Positions 1 through 12,170 of a DNA stretch of 64,000 nt are shown here, one piece after another. The stretch's first letter is position 1. Each line of letters starts with the position of its first letter. The translations under genes were made by a program, and so were the position numbers. Source of the stretch: Cervus elaphus (Eukaryota; Chordata; Mammalia; Artiodactyla; Cervidae); assembly GCF_910594005.1 (NCBI RefSeq), contig NC_057824.1, positions 26,129,314 to 26,193,313 on the forward strand. The letters run 5' to 3'. The notes beneath the pieces were generated by a model. The model worked only from the letters and a program-made list of their open reading frames with translations, was not told where the DNA came from and did no database searches.

Positions 1-271
1 GTCACACTTTCTTCCTCAAGATTTAACACACACACATACACCTCACACAGAAATGCAGGCTCCATACTGTGTCTAGGCGTGTAGTAATCTCAACTTGTTA
101 AGTTATGCAGAGAAATCTAGACACCACCTAGGTTGTGGGGAAGACAGCTCAATGAATTCCAAGGCATGGTGTCTAAAAACCTCTCAGAGATTGGTCTTGT
201 AAGTTTAAACTTCCAAAGTGATGATAGATTCAGACCTTTAAAAGGAAAACATGTTTATTTTGCCCTTGCAG

Positions 272-475
272 GGGGCTTCCCTGGTGGTTCAGATGGTAAA
301 GAATCTGCCTGCTATGTGAGAGACCCAGGTTTGATCCCTGGGTTGGGAAGATCCCCTGGAGTAGGAAATGGCAACCCACTCCAATATTATTGCCTAGAAG
401 ATCTCATGGACAGAGGAGTCTGGTGGGCTGTAGTCCACAGGGTCGCAAGGGTCGGAAACAACTGAATGACTAAAC
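272..475 (+). repeat. Bov-tA SINE
   Basis: This is a near full-length tRNA-Glu-derived SINE. It has the ggcttccctggtgg start, a B-box-like ggtttgatccc, the aatggcaacccactcca core and the caaagagtcgg-like end. It is diverged in the last third. Confidence 0.9.
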
Positions 476-530
476 CACCCCCACCAATGTCTCTTGAGAG
501 CCGGCAAAATCATCCCCATTTGAGTATCAC

Positions 531-751
531 CCTTCCCTCGTAGCTCAGTAGGTAACGAATCAGTAAAGAATCCGCCTGTGATGCAGGAGACTTGGCTCGA
601 TTCCTGGGTTAGGAAGATCCCCTGGAGGAGGGCATGGCAACCCACTCCAGTATTCTTGCCTGGAGAGTCCCATGGACCGAGGAACCTGGCAGGCTACAGT
701 CTGTGGGGTCTCAAGAGTTGGACATGACTTAGTGACTAAACTACTATGACT
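531..751 (+). repeat. Bov-tA SINE
   Basis: This is a second Bov-tA in the same orientation, about 55 bases after the first, with a slightly altered 5' end (ccctcgtagctcag) and a complete 3' end (ttggacatgacttagtgac). Confidence 0.9.
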
Positions 752-832
752 ATTCTAGAACAATTCTGTTTAACATAAATATATACAATACATACAAGGT
801 GAGCTACAAATGTGATATTAAGCTTTCTGGTG

Positions 833-1036
833 CATGCGTGCTCGGTCGTTAAGTCGTGTCTGACTCTTTGCAACCCCCTGGACTGTAGCCCGCCAGGTTC
901 CTCTGTCCGTGGGATTCTCCAGGCAAGAATTCTGGAGTGGGTTGCCATTTCTTTCTCCAGGGGATCTTCCCGGACCAGGGATCAAACCCAAGTCTCCTGC
1001 CTTGGAAGGCAGATTCTTTGCCACTGAGCCACCCAA
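833..1036 (-). repeat. Bov-tA SINE, antisense
   Basis: The sequence reads as the reverse complement of Bov-tA, from gtcgtgtctgactctttg to gccactgagccaccc. Three Bov-tA copies thus lie within the first 1.1 kb, the third facing the other two. Confidence 0.9.
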
Positions 1037-1509
1037 CTATACAGAAGCTTTCTAGTAGCTCCACTAAAAAAGTAAAAAGAAATGAGCGAGATTACTTTTA
1101 ATAACATATTTTATCTGCCCCAATAATATCTAAAATATTATCATTCTGACATGTAATCAATAGGAAAAATGGACATACCTTACACATTGAAAAAAAAAAA
1201 ACAGACAGTAAGTCTTGGTAAATCCTGTATTTTACACTCACCGCACATCTCAGTTTGTACTAGTGACGTTTCAAGTTCTCAACAGCTCATGTGGCTTGTG
1301 GCTGCTCTATTGGACAGTACATTTCCAGAACAAAAGACCATGAGGGTCTGTCTTTTACATTGCTGTATCTCTAGTGCCTAATGCCATGTATAGCACATAG
1401 TAGACCCTTAAGAGATATTTTAAAATAAATGATGAAGTGCATATCCAATTCTATCCGGAAGGGAGAGGAAGGGCATTCTTATCTGGTGGAGGGCACTTGT
1501 AAAAAAAAT

Positions 1510-1652
1510 TATTTATTTGACTGCATCATTTGGCAGGCTCAGTAGCTGTGGCAAGTGGGCTTAATTGCTCTGCAGCATGGAGAACTGCGGCAGTTTTCCA
1601 ACCAGGGATCCAACCCACATCTTTAACCACTGGACGACCAGCGAAGTCCTGA
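1510..1652 (-). repeat. CHR-2 SINE fragment, antisense
   Basis: The reverse complement of the CHR-2 tRNA-derived SINE is recognisable by ccagggatccaacccac and ccactggacgaccagcgaagtcc. It is quite diverged. Confidence 0.75.
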
Positions 1653-2325
1653 GGAGGGCACTTTAAAAGCAGCAGTGAGTGCAAACCAAAGCAAGCCAGG
1701 GTCATAATTGCATCTGGTGAGGGTTTAAATTTTGCACAAGATGAAATTCATAAAACTACCACAAAGGAGGCCACCTGGCTGTTAGGTGGATGAAATGTGT
1801 GGGTGGAGAGCGCACACACATGCACACACACACAATGATGTCCTGCTATCCCCCACACTTGCTAATAAGATGCTGAGTTGTTTTCTTTTAAGCATCCTCC
1901 CGTGTCACAACCCACCCTGAAATGTGGTTTTATTATCCAAATCATTGCTATGTTTGTTGCCACACTTTTTAATGCCTCCAATATTGTGTTAAGAACTACA
2001 GATCTCTTCCAGCTGTCTGGTCTAAAAAATACTGGCTTGCTGTACCTGCCTTGGAGATTAAATTTTTTTAATTGGCTAACACTACGATCTCCTGTGTATG
2101 TCTAGGCAGTTAAGGGTGTTATTAAAATGAGATGGTGTTTTGCTCTTTACATACGACATGCTGATGCAAGCAAATTGACCCCCCAAAGACACAACCAGGA
2201 CCTTCTCTCAGCAGCTTTTCTAGCATCTTCTCCCAATGTCTTGATGTACTCTTCAAATTAGGCTCATAAGTCCTTTCTGGTCATGCCTCTTTTTTTTTTT
2301 TTTTTTCTCCAGGAATAGAAGCACG

Positions 2326-2540
2326 GGGCTTCCCTGGTGGCTCAGCAGTGAAGAATATGAGAACCCACCTGCCAATACAGGGTGTGTGGGTTCGATTCCC
2401 GGGTCAGGAAGATCTCCTGGAGAAAGAAATGGCAACCCACTCCAGAATTCTTGTCTGGGAAATCCCATGGACAGAGGAGCCAGGTGGGCACCAGTCCTTG
2501 GGGTCACAAAGAGTCAGATACAACTTAGTGACTTAACAAC
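2326..2540 (+). repeat. Bov-tA SINE
   Basis: This is a near-complete Bov-tA with an in-line duplication or substitution near the 5' region (cagcagtgaagaatatgagaac). A T-run precedes it at 2291-2306. Confidence 0.9.
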
Positions 2541-3210
2541 AGCAAGGAGCACCGTAATTTTGGGCAAGCCAGTTGCAGAAGATGACACTGGCTTTATTTC
2601 ATGGACTTTTTTTTTTCTGTCTTCCCTGGCATCAATATAAAAAAGCACATACACATAGATTGGTTTAATTTTTTTCAGTTCAAGAAAAAGATTCTCCTCT
2701 GTTGACAAATAGCAAGGAAGAGACCTAACTGCACTAACTGAAATACAATACTTTTGCATCAGGAGATCATCTATATCACGTTGGATTTTCCCTTTTCAAC
2801 AAATCTGCCATTTGGCCCCTATTCCCACGAGCACATCTGCTTGGTAGATGTTACACTAACCTGTTGTCTCCCTGGAAGCCAAGCAGACACATTTTGCTGA
2901 AGCTGCTTCTAATGCCAACCTTTTAGCTCTCTGTTAAGTGGTGACAGTCCAGGCTTGCATTCTCTGGCTAACACGGTTTACAGAAAATTCACCCCCAGCT
3001 GAGCCGCAGAACTCTCCAGTGAGGACAGATCAGTGGTTTTGAGATTTTCTGAGTCAATTTAAGGTAAATGCATCCCTGAGGTTTAGCACAACTGCCTTTG
3101 TTCATTATGGTGGGGGGAGGTGGGATGGAGGCTACTACCTTAGCACCAGATACAAACATAGATACATGTTTGTTCACAAGTTTAGCTGTATTAGTACTGG
3201 GGGAAAAATA

Positions 3211-3459
3211 GGGACTTTCCTTGTGGTTCAGTGACGAAGAATCTGCCTTGCAATGCAGGGGACACAGGTTCGATCCCTGGTTGGGGATCTATGACCCCAT
3301 GAGGTGCGGAGCAACTAACCCTGCAAGCCGCAGCTACTGAACTTTCTCGCTCCAGAGCCTGTGAGCCATGACTAGAGTCCATTCAGCACAGTGAAAAATC
3401 CTGCGTGATGCAATGAAGATTTCAGGTGCTGCAGCTAAGACCCAATGCAGCCAAATAAA
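3211..3459 (+). repeat. CHR-2 SINE, near full length
   Basis: It begins gggactttccttgtgg, has the B-box-like ggttcgatccctgg, and ends with the typical gacccaatgcagccaaataaat tail region. Confidence 0.85.
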
Positions 3460-3632
3460 TGTGCACTGGGATGACTCAGAGGGATGGGATGGGGAGGGAG
3501 GTGGGAGGGGGTTCAGGATGGGGAACACATGTAAATCCATGGCTGATTCATGTCAATGTATGGCAAAAACCACTACAATATTGTAAAGTAATTAGCCTCC
3601 AACTAATAAAAATAAATGAAAAAAAAAAAAAG
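3460..3632 (+). repeat. L1 LINE 3' end
   Basis: The terminal part of the bovine L1 3' UTR is present: the G-rich gggatgggatggggagggagg tract, then gtaaagtaattagcctcc, ending in an A-run. It abuts the preceding CHR-2 tail and is probably inserted in it. Confidence 0.85.
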
Positions 3633-3861
3633 ACACACATGACATTCCCTCACTATCAGTAATAGGCACTTTCCAGCTGACCCATAAGAGCAGCCAGACT
3701 CTGGTCCCCAAATGTGGGGTGATCAGCAGAACCATTTGGGGGGCTTTTAAAGAACACAGATTCTGGGGCTAGTGAACATGAGATCTAGTTGGGCAAAAAG
3801 CCCTCTCCACTTCTTCTGGCAACAGGACACATTTCTTGGGTCAAACTCATTTATGTGACTT

Positions 3862-4070
3862 CGTGCTAAGTCACTTCAGTCATGTCCACTCTTTGTGACC
3901 CTGTGGACAGTAGCCCACCAGGTTCCTCTGTCCATGGGATTTTCCAGGCAAGAATACTGGAGTGGGTGCCATTTCCTCCTCCAGGGGATCTTCCCAACCC
4001 AGGGATCGAACCTGGGTCTCTTATGTCTCCTGCATTGGCAGGCAGGTTCTTTACCACCCGTGCCACCTAG
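3862..4070 (-). repeat. Bov-tA SINE, antisense
   Basis: Reverse complement Bov-tA from tcacttcagtcatgtcc to ccacccgtgccacctag. The B-box is visible as gggatcgaacctggg. Confidence 0.9.
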
Positions 4071-4089
4071 GTGGAGTCAACACTGACAT

Positions 4090-4850
4090 CTCTGCCACAG
4101 AAATGGACACAGGACTCAAGCTTCACCTCTCAGAGCGCTGTAACTTTCTGACTATTGATTGGTTAAAAGATGGGCATGTGACCCAAGCTAGACCAATCAC
4201 AGCTCTCAGAGAGCTTTGCTGAAACCACCTGAAAAGAAATATACTCCTATCTTTATGGATCAATAGCATAAAGGCAAGGTGAGACAGGGCTGCTGGCAGC
4301 TATCATTTCATCACATGGGGACCCAGGAATGAAGCCAAGTGAGAATATATGAGAGCAAGAAGACAGAGGAAAGAAAGAGCTTCTTTTTTAAAAAAAATTA
4401 TTATTTTTGGCAGTGCTGGAATTTTGCTCCTACATGTGGACTTTCTCTGAGTTGTGGCCAGTGTGGGATCCTCACTGCTGTGGCTTCTCTTTTTGTGGAG
4501 CACAGGCTCAGTAGCTGTGGCCCCTGGGCCCTAGTGCACAGGTTCAGGAGTTGTGGCACATGGGCTTATATCCTCGATGGCATGTGGGATCTTAGTTCCC
4601 AGATGTGGAATCAAACGAGGAAACACCTGCATTGGCAGGTGGATTCCTATCCACTGCACCACCAGGGAAGTCTCAGGAAAGAGAGATTCCTGAAGGCAGC
4701 ATTTGAGTCTTTGGATCTAGCCACACCTAAACCTAACCTTGGAGTTTTTAACTTTCTGAATAAACCTTCCCAATTCTTTTTTTTTTTCCTTTAGCTTAAG
4801 TTAGTTTCATTTGAGTTTCTGTCATTTTCAAAGTCATACCGTTGAACACA
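4090..4850 (+). repeat. Ancient LTR-like repeat (family not assigned), split by a CHR-2
   Basis: Flanks of the CHR-2 at 4387-4676 read as one old element ending in aataaaccttcccaattc and gtttctgtcatttt. The same ending occurs at 52970-53060. The layout, with a poly-A signal near the 3' end, resembles a mammalian LTR, but I cannot name the family. Confidence 0.4.
4387..4676 (-). repeat. CHR-2 SINE, antisense, long copy
   Basis: This is an antisense CHR-2 with several of the internal tgtggc/gagcaca modules and the ccaccagggaagtc end. It interrupts the older repeat around it. Confidence 0.8.
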
Positions 4851-5085
4851 CATGTATTCTCATGATCACTCTGTTTGAAAGCCACTGAATCAGTGATGAT
4901 GATTTCTAAATTTTAGAATGAATACAATTCAGGCTCAGACAGAGGCTTTACAAAATGCCGATTTCTGGATATTTCCTAGAGATTCTGATTCAGAAGGATG
5001 GAGTCCAGAAATCTGCATTTGCTAAGCACTCTAGGTGATTCTCACATGTGACCATACTTTAGGAAATCACAGAACTAGAGTATCT
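4830..5085. repeat. MER20-like hAT transposon fossil
   Basis: The agattctgattcagaaggatggagtcc and gtgattctcacatgtgacc pieces match the general pattern of small MER20/MER33-type hAT fossils. Orientation and boundaries are uncertain. Confidence 0.4.
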
Positions 5086-5885
5086 TTATAGGCTATAGCT
5101 TCAGAATGTAGGAAGGTGACTACTTGATTGGGCACTTACTATGAGCCATAACTCTGGACCAGGTTCTGAACTTAACCTCATTTAACCCCCAGAACAATCT
5201 AGTGAGGTCCCTTCAAAGAGAAATCTCTCTCTCTCCCCTTAGGTTCATGAAATGATTTTGAAGTAGAACAGCGATTCTACTCTTTAAATAAAGACAGGTA
5301 GGTGCGAGAAATAAATGAACCCACTAAATTTTTATTGACTTTCCAGATGCGGACAATTCCAAGGATACGTGTAATTAGGAGAACTTAATTGACTTCTTCC
5401 ATGGAACTACTGGTCTTATACACATGAGCAAGAAAAGATAATGAATCTCTCAATAGACAGAATCATTAGCAGGTTTAGAGTCTAAGTAGCAAATACAGGG
5501 ACTGAAGCCATGAGAAACTATCATCTTATCAGCCATGTTTTGAATCATCGTGTTCTGTGAAAACTTGGAACTGAAGAGGTTGGGCCTGGATAATGGTTTT
5601 TGTGCTTTTGGTGTCTGGTTTTGAGCTTAAACTTGTAAGACTGATCGCCCGAGACTGTGTTCTACAGAAGACTCAGATGAGAATTCATATGTAATTGATT
5701 TATGAAGGAAGTACTTCCCATAAAGGAAGGACAAGAAGCCAAGCAAAAGTGTGATTGTAGACAAAGTTCCACAGAGGGTAACTCCAGCCTGATTGTGCAG
5801 GGGACACTGGAATGTAGGCTGTCCCTCAGAGTTTATTCTGACCCAAGTCAAGAGAGCTGGAATTTCATACTCTTGTATGTATAAG

Positions 5886-5984
5886 TGGGCTTTCCTGATA
5901 GCTCAGTTGGTAAAGAATCCACCTGCAATGCAGAAGACCCTGGTTCGATTCCTGGGTCAGGGAGATCTGCTAGAGAAGGGATAT
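5886..5984 (+). repeat. Bov-tA SINE, 3'-truncated
   Basis: Only the tRNA-like 5' half is present, ending after ctgggtcagggagatctgc. The rest of the SINE is missing. Confidence 0.85.
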
Positions 5985-6324
5985 TCATAAGTCCCTGACC
6001 AAAGGGAGGTACCCTCTGAGCACTTCTGGTTTAGAACATCCAATCAAATCTGCTCCAGTAGCCTTGTTTTTCTTTCTCTAATGACTTCCTTGTGCACAGG
6101 CAACAAAAGCAAAAGCACACCAAAGCAGGCAAGGGTCACAGACGTGGTCAAAGGAAACCAAGGGAATCTGGGTAGAGCACCAACAGCCCTTGGTCCATTA
6201 ACACCGGTTCTGTCGCTGACTTGATACATCTAGTCATTTGTATCCATTTTATGAATTCACTAAGGGGCAACTAGTGGATGACAGACACTGGCTTTTTAAC
6301 ACGGCCCTGATTTAATTTAAGAAT

Positions 6325-6505
6325 GGTGGCTGAATGGTAAAGAATCTGCCTACAATGCAGGAGACCCAGACTCGATCCCTGCATCAGGAAGACCCCCTGG
6401 AGGAGGAAATGGCAACCCACTCCAGAATTCTTGCCTGGACAATCCCATAGATAGAGGAGCCTGGTGGGCCACAGTCTATGGGGTCACAAAGACTGTGGAC
6501 ACACC
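6325..6505 (+). repeat. Bov-tA SINE, 5'-truncated
   Basis: It starts within ggtggctgaatggtaaagaatc and continues through the usual core to ggggtcacaaagact. A short CACC-rich stretch (6505-6530) follows. Confidence 0.85.
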
Positions 6506-7057
6506 ACCTCCAGCACCACCACCACCATGATCTAATTTAAGAATTCAAGATTAGGAAGCATCCTTCAGGTGGCTATCTTTAAAACATGCCTGCCTTTTAA
6601 TATTTTTGTGCCTCAGATGTGCATAAAATAAACATAGACTTTGTTTTTTTCATTAATGTTGTTTCACTCAATAAAGAATGAGTAAGCTAAATTGAAGAAT
6701 TCATATATTTTCCATGGGAATCAATAAAGCCATATTTGATTAGAGAAAACTTGCTGATTTATTAAATGACAAAAGCAAGGCATGCCACAAGAAATCAAGT
6801 AAGAAATGAAAAAATTATATGGAAAAATATCCCTCTTAAGTAGCACTGCCTAGAGGTAACCAAATTTTAGTGGCCTATCCTATTTATTTATTCTACTATT
6901 TATTTAGCCAGTCTTCTACTTATGGACATTTATGTTGCTTCCAATTTTTCACTAATACAACGTTACAATAAACTTTTTTGTCTATGTTTTGTATACAAGG
7001 ATACTAGTGTCTTGTGCACAAAGACAGATTCCTTAAAGGAGAATTGTTGATTGAAAA

Positions 7058-7420
7058 GATACAAGCGCCCCAGTGTTCACAGTTGCACTATTTACAACAG
7101 CCAAGACATGGAGCTAAATGTCCATCCACAGATGAATGGATAAAGGAAATATATGTATACATACACACACACACAATGGACTATTACCCTGAAGATGGCT
7201 CTGAAGAGTGAGTAGGATGTCTCACAAAAAGGGTATAATTCATTGGCTTTTCCTACCTTTACAATGTTGTACAACCATCACAGTTCTCTAGTTTCAGAAC
7301 AGTTTCATCACTTCAAAAACAGAATCACAGTTAACCACTTTTGTGTGGTACTGAGTGAGCATCCCCTGCTTGTTGGATGTTTTGGGGGAGGAACAACATA
7401 CATTTTGAATAGAAAGAATG
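7058..7420. repeat. L1 LINE fragments in opposite orientations
   Basis: 7058-7200 matches the sense L1 motif (caacagccaagacatgg, aaatgtccatccacagatgaatgg). 7215-7420 looks like an older antisense L1-type segment, similar to 39180-39385. Confidence 0.6.
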
Positions 7421-7599
7421 ACCCTTGTTGAGATTAGGTTCTGATAATTTTTCTTCTTCTGTGTTATAGAGTTTCTAGGACTTCATGGGCTCCCTTTAGC
7501 ACTCAGAGACTTGCCAAATGTGCTATTCCTTTAAAAGAATCCCTACTGGCCTGAATAATTTAAAACCGTGGGCTGGGATCTTGGGTGAAAATACGCTGT

Positions 7600-8003
7600 T
7601 CACTCTTACATTTTCCTTTTACCCTTCTAGCTTCATCTTCCATTTCATTCTAACATGTAGCCCCACAAACCATGTGTTCCTTGGCTCCATTTCTTTCTTC
7701 AAAGTGTTATCTCTGTCCAAGATACACTTTCCCTGGGACATCCTACTCATTCTTCAAAGCCCATCTTCAGGATCACCTTCTCTGTGACGTCTTCCTTGAT
7801 ATTTCTCCCTTTCTCCCATTTGTACCCAGAGGACACTGTTTAAACCTCTCCTTTCAGATGATATGCTATTGGAATGACTTAACCGTATATCTGTCTTTCT
7901 CCATCTCATTGTGAACTTTCTGATGGTAGAGACATTGCCCTCTTTGTCTCTGAGCTGCCCCATACCTCCTAGCATAATACATGTTTACTGAACTGGATTT
8001 GAA
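7600..8003 (+). repeat. L2 LINE 3' end
   Basis: This is a diverged L2 tail. The cttcctccttgat-like motif occurs in the middle, followed by gtgaactttctgatggtagag and a catgtttactgaa end. Confidence 0.65.
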
Positions 8004-8189
8004 CCAGGGGACACATTAATATGAATTTTGATAATATTTTATTTTAAAATGTTATCTCAGGAAAAAAATGATTTATATTACTGGGGTAAAAAATATCTGC
8101 CTTTAGGGTTCTTCTGGATGAAGCAAACCAAAATCTATTTAGATTAACTTAGGTATAAGTGGGTCTTTATTTATTTTTTTTAGGTGCTT

Positions 8190-8362
8190 CATTTATATTT
8201 ACTAATTTAGTCCTTCTGTACAATTCTTACCAATTCTCATTTTACAGATGAGGAAACCTCATCACAGGTGAGTCAGAGAGGCTTTCAGAGGTCACAGAAC
8301 TAGTAAACCCAGGATCTAGCTCAAGGGTCTCAGCTGCATGGCCCCATGCCATGTCCCTCCAG
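8190..8362 (+). repeat. MIR SINE
   Basis: The MIR core is recognisable: ttttacagatgaggaaacc, then gaggtcacagaactagtaa. Confidence 0.7.
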
Positions 8363-8523
8363 CTGATGTGTGTGTGTGTGTGTGGGGGGGGTGTATGTGT
8401 GTGTGTGTGGGGGGGGTGTATGTCTGTGTGTGTGGGGGTGTATGTGTGTGTGTGTGGGGGGGGGGTGTTTGTGTGTGTGTATGTGTGTGTGTGTGGGGGG
8501 GTGTTTGTGTGTGTGTGTGTGTA
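8363..8523. repeat. Compound (GT)n / G-run microsatellite
   Basis: Alternating (GT) tracts are broken by five G-runs of about 5-9 bases at roughly 30-base spacing. The array abuts the tail side of the antisense Bov-tA at 8524, suggesting it grew from the SINE tail. Cys/Val/Gly-rich and His/Thr/Pro-rich open frames over it are artefacts. Confidence 0.95.
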
Positions 8524-8643
8524 TTTGTGCATGCTCCGTTATGTCTCTTTGCGACCCCATGGAATGTAGCCCACCAGGCTCCTCTGTCCATGGGATTTCC
8601 CAGGCAAGAATACTGGAGTGGGTTGGCATTTCCTTCTCCAGAG
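8524..8643 (-). repeat. Bov-tA SINE, antisense, truncated
   Basis: Reverse complement Bov-tA reading ctttgcgaccccatgg to ccatttcc... then stopping abruptly at ctccagagg. The tRNA-like half is missing. Confidence 0.85.
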
Positions 8644-9606
8644 GTAACTGGGCTTTTAAAGAAAGATAAAAACCCCATAAGATTCCAAGAAAAACTGGAA
8701 GTTTAATTTTCGAAAGGAAAGGAGCCAGGGTGGTACCAAAAAGTCAGACGTGCCTGAGCGACTGAACAATAATAGGGTAGTATCAGGGATCTGGAACAAT
8801 GAGAATTTATGAGACTTTTGGCTGGTGATTATTTTTTTCTTTCAACTACTGATTATTGAGCCCCTGTTGTATGCTAGAACGGTGGCAGACACCAGGCATG
8901 TAGCAGTGAGCAAGACTGTCACAATCTCTCCCCTCACACTACTTTCAACCTAGTTCCTAAGCATTAATGTAACGGGCCTTTTCACCTTCATTCTCCCTCA
9001 GTCCACATTTCTTAGTTCATGTTCTTGAGGGGGACTCTAACTGGCTTTAGGCAGCATTATAGTTGATTGGATCCTTCTGATCAGACATCTGGGGCCACCT
9101 CTGACCAGGTTGCAGAGGGTGGGAAAGCAGAGACTCTTCTCTGAAGAGGGTCAAGGGCTGGTTAGGCACTCAAATGTGCCTCTTGTAAAAAAAAAATTAT
9201 CCCTTATTCTACATTATTTCCAAATACATTGCTTATGATTCATTTCCTACCCTTTAAGACAACTGATTTCACAGATGACTCTAATAAAGAAAAAGCCATT
9301 TCACATTATGATGGGAACATCTTAGGCGGCTGGGAGAAGCCGGCACAATTACTGCTCTAATTGGAAAGTTCTGCCCGAGCAATTAGCTCAGAGTTGGGAC
9401 CTTGGAGAGCATCAAATTTTGCTGACCTGTTTTCCAGAGGAAAAAACTGAGGCCTGAAGTAGGGAAATCATTTGGTTAAGATCAAGGATCTGTGAGCATA
9501 GAGGTGTTAGGAATGGAACTCAGAAGGGTGCTGTTGTTGAGATGTTTGATGATCTCTCTTTTCATCTACCCTCACCCATTCCTCCTCTTTTTCTTTCCTT
9601 TCAGAT

Positions 9607-9729
9607 TTTTGTGTTTGTGTGTGTGTGGCTGCACTTACCTGGCATTTAGATCTTAGTTCCCCAACTGAACCCATATCCCCTGCAGTGGAAGGATGGAGTC
9701 TTAACCACTGGACCGCCAGGGAAGTCCCC
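9607..9729 (-). repeat. CHR-2 SINE fragment, antisense
   Basis: Typical reverse-complement end: ccctgcagtggaag, gtcttaaccactggaccgcc, agggaagtccc. Confidence 0.85.
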
Positions 9730-9800
9730 ATTAAACACACTTTGATTACTTTTCTTAAATAGGTTAAGTGCACAGATGGTTTAAAAGGTGGCACACAGAG

Positions 9801-10200
9801 GAATTCCCTGGTGGCCCAGTGGTTAAGAATCTGGCTTCCAATGCAAGGGATAGAAGTTTGATGCCAGGTACTGCAACTAAGACCCAATATAGCTGAATGC
9901 TGCTGCTGCTGCTGCTGCTAAGTCACTTCAGTCGTGTCCGACTCTGCGACCCCATAGACGGCAGCCCACCATGCTCCCCCCTCCCTGGGTTCTCCAGGCA
10001 AGAACACTGGAGTGGGTTGCAATTTCCTTCTCCAGTGCATGAAAGTGAAAAGTGAAAGTGAAGTCACTCAGTCGAGTCCGATTCTTAGCGACCCCATGGA
10101 CTGCAGCCTACCAGGCTCCTCCATCCATGGGATTTTCCAGGCAAGAGGACTGGAGTGGGGTGCCATTGCCTTCTCTGATATAGCCAAATAACTAAATGCT
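9801..10200 (+). repeat. CHR-2 SINE split by a BOV-A2
   Basis: The 5' part (9801-9898) runs from gaattccctggtggcc to gacccaatatagctgaatg. After the BOV-A2 the tail resumes as gatatagccaaataac. The repeated atatagc..aata motif on the two sides looks like the target-site duplication. Confidence 0.75.
9899..10177 (-). repeat. BOV-A2 composite SINE, antisense
   Basis: Two Bov-A monomers are joined by the linker gcatgaaagtgaaaagtgaaag. It starts with a (GCT)n tail and is antisense to the window. It lies inside a CHR-2. Confidence 0.92.
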
Positions 10201-10395
10201 AGAATAAAATAAAAGATAAAACAGTACACAAAAGTATAAGGAGGAAAGTAAATTGTCCCTCCTTTCTAGTTCCTATCCTTAGAGGTCACCACTGTTTCTA
10301 GTATATCATTCCAGAAATAGTTCATATATTCTAACTATAAGTGTGTTTTTATTTTTGCCTTGCTTTTTTACCCTATCTTGAAAAGTTTTGTGTGT

Positions 10396-10578
10396 ATAAA
10401 TATATATATTTAATAGCTGTATTATATTTTATTTATTTAGATATATTTTATAAGATATATATTTAACTTTTTATAAAATATATATTTAAATATTTAAAAA
10501 TATTTTAAAAACATTTTATATATTTAAATATATTTTATATGTAATATATATTAAATATGTTAATTTACATATTTAACA
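10396..10578. repeat. AT-rich low-complexity tract
   Basis: The stretch is made almost entirely of TATATTTAAA-type permutations. It may derive from an LINE tail or be a simple expansion; no coding or RNA feature is seen. Confidence 0.85.
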
Positions 10579-11061
10579 TCCTGGAGATCAGTAAGGCATA
10601 AATGTACAAGCAGAAGCAGGAAATCAGAGTCAGAAGAGATTAGGAGAAATAGAAATCTCTATTGATCATGAAGGGGGGTGGAGATGGGAGTTAATGCTGG
10701 ATTTCCCATTATGTGGAGATGACATCTGAATTATTTTACTCAAGTTACAAAGGGCATGGTCCCTGGTAAGCAATAGGATTTAGAAGAGGACCTCCACGGG
10801 GTAGCACTTAGGTTTCTCAGGCACTTTCCCTGTTCCTTTAGACCTTCCTATTTGATCTCTGTCCTGAATAGGTGGCTAAGCTGGTTATAGCCTCTGAAGA
10901 TACTATCAAGCATCAGAGTTGGTACAGCTGATATTGATGGAGGAGATTGCTCTTTTACCCTTGGTCAATATTTGGAGCCCAGGCAGTTCATCACCAAGCC
11001 CTCCTGCGTCCACCTACGCATTCAATTAGTCCTCTGCCATGACCTGAGATTATGTACGTAT

Positions 11062-11262
11062 GTGTTATTGCTCAGTCGTGTCTGACTGTTTGCGACCCCA
11101 TGGACTGTAGCCCACCAGGCTCTTCTGTCCATGGGATTCTCCAGGCAAGAATACTGGAGTGGGTATTCCCTTCTTTAGGGGATCTTCCTGACCCAAGGAC
11201 TGAACTCAGGTCTCCTGCATTACACACAGATTCTTTACCGTCTGAGCCACCAAGGAAGCCCC
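11062..11262 (-). repeat. Bov-tA SINE, antisense
   Basis: Reverse complement Bov-tA from gctcagtcgtgtctgac to gagccaccaaggaagcccc, preceded by a short GTATGTGT tail. Confidence 0.9.
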
Positions 11263-11329
11263 TAGATGCCTTTATACTTTTCCCTTGGAATAAAGCAAAT
11301 GACTGCCCACTTCCAGCACTGATTCTCCT

Positions 11330-11570
11330 GGTCTGTTCTCCAAGGAGCAGGCAGAGCTATCCTTCAAAAATGCAAACCTTGATCAGGTCACACCTGCTTC
11401 AAGGCCGCCCCAGTGCCCTCAGGTTAAAATTCAACCTGCCCACCAAATCCTGTTAGATCTGGATCCCGGCTACCTCTTGGCCTTACCCTCCACCCCCTCC
11501 CCGCCTTCCTGCCTTTTTGCCTAGCTCTCTAATGAGTGACCCTTATCTGGAACTCAGTTTTGGCATGACT
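11330..11570 (+). repeat. L2 LINE fragment
   Basis: The segment has the L2 3' region layout (gatcaggtcacacctgcttc, gccctcaggttaaaattcaa, then a pyrimidine-rich stretch). It is diverged. Confidence 0.5.
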
Positions 11571-11572
11571 GC

Positions 11573-12170
11573 CTGTATTAATTTCCTCTTACTGTTGTAA
11601 CAAATTACTGCAAACTTAATGTTTTAAAACAAGAAAAATGTATTCACTTACATTTCTGGAGGCCAGAAGTCCAAACTGAGTCTTAATGAGCGAAAATCAA
11701 GGTGTCAGCAGAACTGATTCCTTTTGGCGGCTCCAGGGGGAGAATCTATTCTTTGCCTTTTCCTCTCCGAGTGTCCTTTCTCAGCTTCCTGGACTTGTGG
11801 ATCCTTCCTTCCTCTTCAAAGAGCATCACTCCAATGCGCCAGTCATCACATTTTGGTTCCCTTTTCTGCAGTCAAATCTTCCTCTGTCTCCCTTTTATAA
11901 GAACATTTCTGATTACATTGAAGGCCCATTTGGATAATCCAGGGTAACTGCTGCATCTCAAGGTCCTTAACTTAATTACATCCACAAAGTCCCTTTTGCT
12001 AAGTACTGAGTTTTGGGGTCGGGTAGAACTTGGATAGGTAACATGGTCCTTGGCACAAAGTGATCATTCAATAAAGAATTGTTAAGTGAATGAAAGGCAG
12101 CTGGACTCAAGATGAGGACATAGGGAGTTGGGTATCTTTGGGGGCCATTATTCAGCCCACCACCATACCT
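11573..12170 (+). repeat. Old interspersed repeat (tgttgtaacaaattac family, not assigned)
   Basis: It begins ttactgttgtaacaaattac, includes tctggaggccagaagtcc and aaaatcaaggtgtcagcag, and ends ggggccattattcagccc. The same family occurs at 63285-63525. An extra 75-base patch sits inside it at 12049-12123. Confidence 0.55.

Noticed and set aside
272..475. tRNA-like A/B-box sequence, repeated many times in the window
   Set aside because: These are the tRNA-Glu-derived heads of Bov-tA and CHR-2 SINEs. None can form an intact tRNA gene.
8242..8706. His/Thr/Pro- and Cys/Val/Gly-rich open frames on both strands
   Set aside because: They are translations of the compound GT/G-run microsatellite.
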